64,000 bases of DNA from an uncultured Tenacibaculum sp. (GTDB taxonomy: Bacteria > Bacteroidota > Bacteroidia > Flavobacteriales > Flavobacteriaceae): positions 1 through 64,000 of the forward strand of contig CANMIL010000009.1 of assembly GCA_947497895.1 (NCBI GenBank), read 5' to 3'. Below, piece by piece: positions 62,201 through 64,000 of the stretch. Numbering within the stretch: position 1 is the first letter of the stretch; every line of letters begins with the position of its first letter. A program made the position numbers and the translations under genes. The notes below the pieces were generated by a model that worked only from the letters and a program-made list of their open reading frames with translations, made no database searches and was not told the origin of the DNA.

Positions 62201-62972
62201 GATGGTATTAGATGTAGAAAACACATCATTATTATTGCAGGATGTTCACAATACTTACGGAACCGATATTAATGATATACTGTTAAGCTGTTTAGCATTG
62301 ACTATCAGTAAATGGGCGAACCATGAAAATGTTATCATTGGATTGGAAGGTCATGGAAGAGAAGAAATTTCTGAGCACATTGATGTGAATTCAACAATCG
62401 GTTGGTTTACTAGTTTATATCCTGTTTGCCTGTCTGTAAAAGAGAAAGCATCGTTGGGTGAAATAGTTACTTCAACCAAAGAAAATTTAAGACGTATTCC
62501 TAATAAAGGAATTGGATATGGAATTTTAAAGTATTTACATCCTTCTCAGGAAATAAAAGAGCAATTGTCAACAGTAAAATGGGATATAATTTTCAATTAT
62601 CTCGGACAGTTTGATAATGTTCTTGATACGGATTCATGGTTGTCAGAAGCCGATGAATTCCAAGGAAATGAAATAGGAGCATCAACTCCTTTTAACCATA
62701 AACTTGAAATTAACGGGTCGGTAACAGGAGGAGAACTCAAACTTGTTTGGAGCTATTCTACACAAGAATATAACAGTGATACAATCAGTGAATTAGCAAA
62801 ACAATACTTACAAAACTTAAAGGAACTGATTACGCACTGTAAAGAGAAAGAAAATAGAATATTTACACCCTCAGATTATGGTCTTGAAAATGACATAAAA
62901 CATGAGGAGTTAGACGAGTTTTTAAATACGACATCTGAATCTTCAGACTTAGAAGAGCTTTTTAAAATATAA
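45144..62972 (+). CDS. Hybrid FAAL-PKS-aminotransferase-NRPS lipopeptide synthetase (5942 aa)
   Basis: One frame, 17.8 kb. Order: fatty acyl-AMP ligase (about 10-600; YTSGSTGDPKG near 176), ACP (S648), ketosynthase (about 703-1125; C870, H1005, H1045), acyltransferase (about 1220-1520; S1316 in GHSLGE, AFHS suggests malonyl), ACP (S1633), PLP aminotransferase (about 1800-2210; K2048), then three C-A-PCP modules and an epimerase. C domains: HHIISDG (H2358), HHIASDG (H3447), HHIASDG (H4501). PCP serines: S3264, S4318, S5413. Epimerase: HHLVIDG (H5597), EGHGRE and FNYLGQFD. Adenylation codes: module 1 D-I-W-E-M-V-A-D-D-K, module 2 D-F-W-N-I-G-M-V-H-K (Thr), module 3 as module 1. No ketoreductase is present, so the aminotransferase acts on a beta-keto chain. 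There is no thioesterase; chain growth continues on the next gene. All active sites look intact. Confidence 0.96.
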   Translation: MLSTNQFSSEKYFSEETLMDVFKKHLNHFPNKTLYRFFENGEEETDSRTFLELYNRAEIIATNILEHVKPGDRVLLLFPSGLDFTDAFFACLLAGVIAVPAFPPKGKRRIGRLEKIAFDCAANLILTTETTYVKTNKWFNNEVFNDVKWLRTDKIENKKSNQLPKITSNTIAFLQYTSGSTGDPKGVIVSHSNIIHNNTLIKNAFHHTQKTIGLSWLPIYHDMGLIGNILQAFFVGFEILIMPPTAFIQKPLRWLSLIAKNKVTYSGGPNFAFDLCINHIKEEVVESLDLSSWRTAYNGSEPIRPETMNRFASHFSNAGITKVSLFPCYGMAETTLVVSCSKYNNPPIVLQLEKEKLYNGKIKPFEEGKDELGKIEFVGNGPVLGDLKVKIVNPETKQLCKNGEVGEIWISGPSVAKGYWKREKLTEEIFNAQIIYANGKVNTKLGSFLRTGDMGFLENNELYLSGRLKEMMIINGVNHFPQDIEQTVQYSNSDLQSNAGVALSTEINGKQELIIVQEIKRTSMRNYDLDRIVRDVCNAVFVEHELSVYSILLVIPGRVGKTSSGKIQRVGTKLAFEKGEIEGILSEWTAGTKREKEKKVLKPDMEFQTNKSSSEIEKWILNIINKELQINTSQVNASTSFAELGMTSLKGIQLSGMLSEYLNTEVSPTLIYDYPTIKEFATHLSQEKVSSNKETENEINKNESVAIISIACKLPGANSVEEFWENLKAGKDAITEVPEDRWNTDEYFSEEADGTNMNTRWGGFIDKVDEFDASFFGISPREAKFMDPQQRILLELSHELIERSGYKPSDFKGSKTGVYIGAEQVDYDSYLNNKEADVYSGTGISTSILSNRLSYYYDLRGPSMSIGTACSSALVSLHTAVKDIRNGDCTMAIAGGVNLILSPQITIALSQANMMSVDGRCKTFDDSANGYVRSEGAGLVLLKPLSKALEDGDIIEAVIKGSAINQDGRSNGLTAPNGLSQQDLIKDALRSAGFNPNDIDYVEAHGTGTALGDPIEVNALNAVYGEGRSKASPLIVGSVKANIGHLESGAGIAGLIKAVLCLKYGKIPKQIHYNVPNTHVAWERLNVLIPERLLDWDKKGTITRKAGVSSFGFGGANAHTILEEAPIKSTSRKIEKEARSKELVTISSKTEEGLKAQVEAILHFLHKNSKITLQELSYNLAISKVHFEKRTGFICKDKNDLINKLNAFKTGSFKRIKAHKKAFLFTGQGSQYLKMSGELYKTEPVFKEAFNTCAKILDNYLEKNLLSVIFSDTENDQSLLLNQTNYTQPALFSVGYALAKLWESWGVLPDVLIGHSLGEITAACIAGVFNLDDALKLVAHRGRLMQGIKEQGSMLSVQCTINIAEEVIKGYENSISIAAINSPYQIVLSGESDSINQIKQLLDSLKVKYKDLPVSQAFHSPLMKEILEEFQEIASSISYKLPEYDIVSNVTGKIENEKLTSPDYWTRHISAPVSFKKGMETLESLNTNIFIEIGPNPTLITQGSRCVADSSKGIWLPSMKKGLSDTQVILESLLELYKEGHDIDWNAFFSKRKTSRVVLPTYKFQRKSYWVEDITKKERIKNNNSDIAVYKKEINGSFDEVYKNLVELIASALQIETNELSPQTILLNIGADSLVLTEITKKIEKYYNVGVPIRRLFEDIKDIEALVNFILEKIEIEHPIEEKIEKEENLTSSKIVEETITGKDPTLEALLNQFSEQNRIISEYLNIAKPDTNTTVRKEVKGTTPKRKESKESVALANNVSDTSFFFQKLPKNQEEQLPELIKSYNEKTQGSKDYAQEHRGVLADFFMARGFKMSTKEMEYLIVCDKAAGSRFTDIDGNSYIDITMGYGSSIFGHQPDFIIEAIQKQLHLGITVGPLAKLSGDVANLIAEITGMERVAFANTGTEAVSFAMRLARAATKKNKIIIFSGSYHGHIETVLGIPGDEGVAPMVPGVTNNMVKDLVILSYNDPDIIDQIRAHADDLAGVMVEPVRSRFPDSQPVELLKQMSELTQELDIPLIFDEMITGFRIMPGGAQEYFGIRANIATYGKIAGGGMPLGVIAGSRKYLDVVDGGHWSYGDDSYPKVPKTFVAGTFTRHPLTMAASKAILTRIKNMGKEKYIELNRKTDDLMHRLNKYFQKESLPIEVVNFGSLFRFKFRENFDLLLFHLRQRGIYAWAPNNLYITFAHSDEDLNDIYKAICESTFKVCKPDEVYQPEITISNNEIVTTETTLAQRQLFVLNQMSDELSLSYRLSFSMHIKGNLHVDSLKKAVNHLVNTHQILKSKFSEDGKQLIYDMATTIPVEEIDMSSFAASEVTVKYNEFVESQLRKPFILSESSLVRLYLVKLASNEYSLFSCMHHIISDGWSCAIFSKLLLGHYNAFFKGENIPANTILQFSSYVKWLKKKHYSASWKEHEKYLFDTYSKLPLRVNFPFDEKTPNTNENSSVIVKINADEVKELKQWSAKQGLTLFMTFLSAFEIILLRICRLKEMVIGVPVGGRTMPESEKMIGYFAHFIPLASRYDSNAIVSDYLKKMKSRLFDAYEHQEYPYAEFLNLLQREAKLSTEEFINVVFNFDVSLGNLEIEDAEVSFEEHSPLYNAFDMTFNVIEESDGLLISMNYNSAIISNSFAGKFLDYYRELLKNITKDTSQRIGDLNIVTIQEENVLLGKTITPEGVNFNPKEVDLDNTQPINVCFEQIVSQNKNQIAVIHNGDSWNYEKLNKYANRIAHKLTDLGVKEESCVGVYLERNPKFVGSMLGIIKAGGSYTPLDTQNTPKRIDKMLSENSFSVLITTSALLEELSFITNTKVILIDEVTSELSAIYNKSDINIYDSNDLNKQANTNPVNINRMDSWAYVLFTSGSTGAPKGAITRHDGAMNHVLAEYKLLELSDGFRFLQSAGIGSDISVWQILGPLLKGGTSVIVDKNELLDYESLLKTIKTTNVNVVEFVPTYMWGLLAYIKDSSSPIVLDALEWIMLVGEAIPASLVNDLRDLYPTIRLTNAYGPCEASDDVIQYEIVEDIEEAARVPIGSVIPNMNVAILDENLQLCPIEIPGEICVTGVGVGAGYMNLPEKTAQNFIKNPYQDLLGEVMYKTGDFGRWLPNGNIEFLGREDHQVKIRGHRVELEGISSVIRKSDFVEDAHVLVYKNQQERDMLLCFIVLSNGILDEHTVELSLHELSKDELPSYMHPSQYCIVDEFPVNLSDKVDKKKLIALYEAEFSGKRAIQINRYVAPRNEFEEKTAQIWQELLGIPKVGIHENFFELGGHSLLATSMVAEVRKRTAINLTIRAVFKNPTIESLVGHLNESSDKIILPSITVQENQERIPLSYSQERLWFLDQLQGSLEYHMSGRLEFTGNVTIQHVEKALKIIVDRHQTLKTIVKSEDGIGYQETISAEHWKLSQAIVSNEEEMEKDIAAFSNIPFDLTKDYMLKARIYNIGNKKFTLTLVIHHIASDGWSESILLNEFVSIYSALEKNEEINLSPLALQYSDYTIWQRTYLDDKLLNKQLDYWKSNLTGVSPLALPLDNPRPSVQDISGKRLHFKLDNELKNEVLKLCKREEVTLFMTLLSTFKTLLYRYSGQDDICVGTPIANRTEAGLESIIGCFVNTLALRTDLGEAPSFKELLQRVKETTLHGYDNQLVPFEKVVDCVVETRDMSMSPLFQAVFVLQNTPEALNFSVDGLDISLEENENPKAKFDITLTAEEHDNGIDVSIEYCTALFSEETIKRLFTHFKELLKSVVKNVDTKIAELSMLSKSEENKLLHVFNQPQIAFPKEETIVSLFEKQVEINPQNIAVTFEGETLTYLELDQKSNQVARYLNKKGVIEEELVGICIERSLEMIIGLLGILKAGGTYVPIDPKYPEDRIQYIIEDSEVSFVITSSKSKSVLTTSKDLFKISLDEEWEEITKESPLKSEQVNKPEHSAYIIYTSGSTGKPKGVVLTHQNVVRLFFNENSLFDFNEKDVWTMFHSFCFDFSVWEMYGALLYGGRLVVVPETVAKDITTFKKLLINEGVTILNQTPGAFYTLQEEFLTEEEKHQIRYVIFGGEALNPSYLKPWKISYPSCKLINMYGITETTVHVTYKEITEKEVLDTKSTIGNAIPTLNCYILDDNLQLLPVGAIGEICITGEGLAKGYLRREQLTNEKFVNNPFDTAGVSRLYKSGDLGRWLANGDIEFVGRKDDQVKIRGYRIELGEIQSVLSTHPEVSNCCVLVKKDALDANYLIGYVVANETIKKEELENYLRAKLPDYMVPRIWVKLSEMPLTSNGKIAKKKLPEPDVMSLSAQEYVKPRTLQEHQLAEIWKSLLEIDKVGIHDNFFELGGHSLLATRLVSIIRKEMGIELPIKMIFTHTTIELLSKEIEGQDNTVFVPAIVPQKKSTMIPLSFSQERLWFLDTLQGTEEYHITGGLHLKGAVNFEFLEKAMRYVVDRHEILRTVIKTNDGIGYQEVISSAAWELQKITVETKNEEQEVLKDFISKSFSISEDYMLRACLYDLGNKEYTLVCVFHHIASDGLSIPIFIDEFTKAYQAIRANEKIDLSSLSIQYADYALWQRNYIEGAFLEKQLRYWKEKLEGVTPLSLPTDFARPSVQSIAGNSLYLELDKDLKESLTRKSQEEGVTLFMFMLSAFKILLYKYSKQNDICVGTSIANRTQTEIEKLIGFFVNTLALRSNINNDVSFNELLAEVKETTLEAYNYQLAPFEKVVDHVVNTRDMSITPVFQVMFDLNHEEHQEQISLGDLEITTCDFKEETSQFDLTLVATEHNSGISLRLEYCTELFEEATIERMLIHYNELLKNIVNDSSKNIADLKIITSYEEDILLGKVTNAEGINFNPKEVNLNNDRPINIHFENIVDSNETSTAVIHNNIAWTYRELNSYSNQIAHQLFDLGIKEENCVGVYLDRSVQFVGCMLGIIKSGGVYTPLDTQNPASRVENMMSENSFEVLITTASLLKELDAISVTKVIVIDEVPKKLVTQWKRKGIQVYDSTSIEGQKVTNPENNNRMDSWAYVLFTSGSTGTPKGAITRHDGAMNHLLAEYKLLNLPDGFRFLQSAGIGSDISVWQILGPLLKGGTCVIVDKYELLDYESLLTTIARNQVTIVEFVPTYMWGLVSYIKETKETIPLNLDWIMLVGEAIPTELVNDLRRLYPAIKLLNAYGPCEASDDVIQYEITDNLSENKLRVPIGKVIPNMNVAILDEDLQLCPIGVAGELCVSGVGVGAGYIGLPERTVQSFIPNPFPDLVGEVLYKTGDMGRWLPDGNIEFLGREDHQVKIKGHRVELEGIASVLRKPEEIEDSHIIVYKDDEGNDSLICFVVLSTEGENADNARINELLFDKCQAELPAYMYPSQYCIVKEFPQNLSDKVDIKALIALYETTFLGDKSSTKDTYVAPENELEKKLVEIWQNLLNVSKIGVYDNFFELGGDSIITIQVVSRVKKAGYHLKPRDIFNHQTISELSKVVSEAVNISQGEQGILEGESPLLPIQQIYFEEEYSENEAYNQSVLLAIDKSVNSEYVKEALDLLVRHHDALRFKYENIKGEWIQTFSEVNESLEIVDLTNNPISELSESITEICKFYQHNLSIFKGEVFKTVLIKTPEKEAKDRLFIVAHHLVIDGISWRILLTDLARIVNNLNSGEPVDLGVKGNSYREWVLGLQEYTTKKIIASQVTYWSEIGNAYQPLITDKKAVVNKIYADILEYEMVLDVENTSLLLQDVHNTYGTDINDILLSCLALTISKWANHENVIIGLEGHGREEISEHIDVNSTIGWFTSLYPVCLSVKEKASLGEIVTSTKENLRRIPNKGIGYGILKYLHPSQEIKEQLSTVKWDIIFNYLGQFDNVLDTDSWLSEADEFQGNEIGASTPFNHKLEINGSVTGGELKLVWSYSTQEYNSDTISELAKQYLQNLKELITHCKEKENRIFTPSDYGLENDIKHEELDEFLNTTSESSDLEELFKI
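47245..50170 (+). other. PKS extension module KS-AT-ACP
   Basis: Adds one malonyl unit to the starter to give a beta-ketoacyl-ACP. KS triad C870/H1005/H1045; AT Ser1316 with the malonyl-type AFHS motif; ACP S1633. No reductive domain is found between AT and ACP. An in-line AT is unlike iturin-type synthetases, where a separate AT protein serves. Confidence 0.88.
50520..51780 (+). other. In-line PLP aminotransferase (AMT) domain
   Basis: Glutamate-1-semialdehyde-aminotransferase fold with FSGSYHGH, FDEMITGFR and the PLP lysine K2048 (ATYGKIAGG). In iturin and mycosubtilin synthetases this domain turns the beta-keto group into a beta-amino group; the same place in the assembly line here implies the same reaction. 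Confidence 0.88.
51820..55050 (+). other. NRPS module 1 (C-A-PCP), Dab-like
   Basis: C (HHIISDG, H2358), A (about 2686-3215) with pocket read by alignment to PheA as D-I-W-E-M-V-A-D-D-K, and PCP S3264. The acidic pocket residues (E278, D330, D331) suit a side-chain amine. Confidence 0.8.
55090..58215 (+). other. NRPS module 2 (C-A-PCP), threonine
   Basis: C (HHIASDG, H3447), A (about 3773-4270) with pocket D-F-W-N-I-G-M-V-H-K, identical to the classical threonine code, and PCP S4318. Confidence 0.9.
58255..62972 (+). other. NRPS module 3 (C-A-PCP-E), D-Dab-like
   Basis: C (HHIASDG, H4501), A (about 4836-5355) with the same pocket as module 1, PCP with GGDS (S5413, the form seen before epimerases), and an epimerization domain with complete motifs. 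The acidic C-terminal tail (SDLEELFKI) should dock to the next protein. Confidence 0.85.
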
Positions 62973-62997
62973 TCATAACTATTTATAAATAGTATAG

Positions 62998-63044
62998 TAC
63001 CATTTACAACCTGAGATTACAGTAATTTCAGGTTATAAATGGTA
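62998..63044 (+). repeat. Strong hairpin between the two NRPS genes
   Basis: 17-base arms (62998-63014 and 63028-63044) pair with a single mismatch around a 13-base loop. No T tract follows, so it is not a classical terminator; it may stabilise the transcript or tune expression of the second gene. Confidence 0.65.
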
Positions 63045-63068
63045 TAAACTAGCCAATAAAAGATAACA

Positions 63069-64000
63069 ATGAAAAACTTTATAATAAAGTTGCAAGACTT
63101 GCATCTATTTCTAATTGAAAAAGATGGAGAGTTAATTATTAATAAGGATAAAGAAAAATTTAACGCAAATCCGTATGATTTTGCCAAAGATAAAGAAGAA
63201 ATAATTCCTTTTTTGAAAGCAAATAAACAGGAAATAATAGCGTATTTAAAAGAGGAAAATCAAAGGCCAAAAGCCATTTATAAGTTGAGTCCTTTACAGG
63301 AAGGATTGCTGTTTCATAAATTGTATGATGAAAACTCTGTAGCTTATGTAGATCAGCTAGTTGTAGATTTATCAAAAAAGATAGATATAGAACTATTTAA
63401 AAGTTCTTGGGATAATGTGTTGAAAAACCACAGTATTTTAAGAAGTTGTTTTTTATATAAAGAGTTTAGAATACCTGTTCAATGTGTTTATGAAAAGATT
63501 ACAATGCCTTCTACATTTGAAGATTATAGTAATTTTTCACAGACAGAGCAATCTGAAAAGATAAACACTTTTCTAAAATTAGATTTGCAAAGAGGTTTTG
63601 ATTTCGATGTAGCACCCTTATTGAGAGTTGCAATTATTAAGTTAAGTGAATCGGATTATAAAATGGTTTTTACCAGTCATCATATTATAATTGATGGTTG
63701 GTCTTTGTCTATTTTAATTGAAGAGTTTATAGAAAACTATCAAAATTTAGAAAAAGGAAATTCGATTCCAGAAAGAAAAGAAGAACATTATGAGGACTAT
63801 ATTAAGTATATAAGTAATCAAGACGTTTTTGAGGAAGAGAAATTTTGGAAAACCTATTTGAATGATGTTGAAAATTCATGTTTATTACCTTTTTCAAAAA
63901 CCACATCAAGTAATAAGAAGATAGGAGAGAATGCCGAAACAAAGCTGCTTTTAAACAGTACGTTAACGGAGGAATTAAAAACATTCGCTCAGAAACACAG
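63069..64000 (+). CDS. NRPS, second subunit (3' partial): docking and condensation domains
   Basis: It begins at ATG 63069 and runs off the window (310 residues seen). Residues 1-62 resemble a TubC-type docking domain (helical, MKNFIIKLQDLHLFLIEKD at the start, NPYDFAKDKEEIIPFLKANK later). Residues from about 70 are a condensation domain with SPLQEGLLFH and the active HHIIIDG (H205). C domains with that N-terminal motif usually accept a D-residue from an upstream epimerase, which fits the epimerase closing the preceding protein. The later domains are outside the window. Confidence 0.93.
   Translation, partial: MKNFIIKLQDLHLFLIEKDGELIINKDKEKFNANPYDFAKDKEEIIPFLKANKQEIIAYLKEENQRPKAIYKLSPLQEGLLFHKLYDENSVAYVDQLVVDLSKKIDIELFKSSWDNVLKNHSILRSCFLYKEFRIPVQCVYEKITMPSTFEDYSNFSQTEQSEKINTFLKLDLQRGFDFDVAPLLRVAIIKLSESDYKMVFTSHHIIIDGWSLSILIEEFIENYQNLEKGNSIPERKEEHYEDYIKYISNQDVFEEEKFWKTYLNDVENSCLLPFSKTTSSNKKIGENAETKLLLNSTLTEELKTFAQKH

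Noticed and set aside
42853..64000. Recent horizontal transfer of the cluster by the IS element or a tRNA-linked island
   Set aside because: No integrase, tRNA or flanking repeats are seen, the IS lies 35 kb away, and composition matches the neighbours.

Overview
The window looks like a chromosomal segment of a Bacteroidota bacterium, most likely a marine Flavobacteriaceae. The evidence is low GC content, a type IX secretion (T9SS) type B C-terminal domain followed by a PorP/SprF gene, promoters of the TAnnTTTG type, and flavobacterial forms of KdsB, LptD, DUF2853 and PfkA. No rRNA or tRNA gene was seen. The genus cannot be fixed from the sequence.

Layout. 1-6773 is a three-gene T9SS/surface operon: the 3' end of a giant calcium-binding repeat adhesin, a PorP/SprF partner and a PorE-like OmpA protein. 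An intact IS256-family element (6779-8119) with an 8-bp target duplication sits exactly at the stop codon of the OmpA gene and separates it from its terminator. 8120-26700 is ordinary housekeeping and envelope DNA: two small conserved genes, a HAD phosphatase plus kdsB, two TonB-domain proteins, a cyclophilin-FKBP fusion, an outer-membrane barrel with three repeats, prfC, the idi-queD-manA operon, an ECF sigma/anti-sigma/Spy-like operon, a conserved soluble protein, an MBL hydrolase, yaaA, sanA, sdaA and DUF2853. 26700-42802 holds an M14 peptidase, a TPR protein, pfkA and two gap genes, ridA and lptD, then an amidase, an MlaD-like protein, an AhpD-like protein and a split Fe-S oxidoreductase.

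42803-43735 is a 933-bp gene-free leader with a perfect 20-bp palindrome. It precedes the most interesting region (43736-64000, running off the right edge): a hybrid PKS-NRPS cluster. A diaminobutyrate aminotransferase gene is followed by a 5942-residue synthetase with the order FAAL-ACP-KS-AT-ACP-aminotransferase-C-A-PCP-C-A-PCP-C-A-PCP-E, then a second NRPS that starts with a docking domain and a condensation domain. The starter logic is that of iturin/mycosubtilin (a beta-amino fatty acyl group). The adenylation pockets read as Dab-like, Thr and Dab-like, and an epimerase acts on the third residue. The predicted N-terminus is beta-amino-acyl-Dab-Thr-D-Dab, a polymyxin-like cationic tripeptide on an iturin-like lipid. 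The first gene would supply the Dab. Later modules, release, export and resistance genes lie beyond the window.
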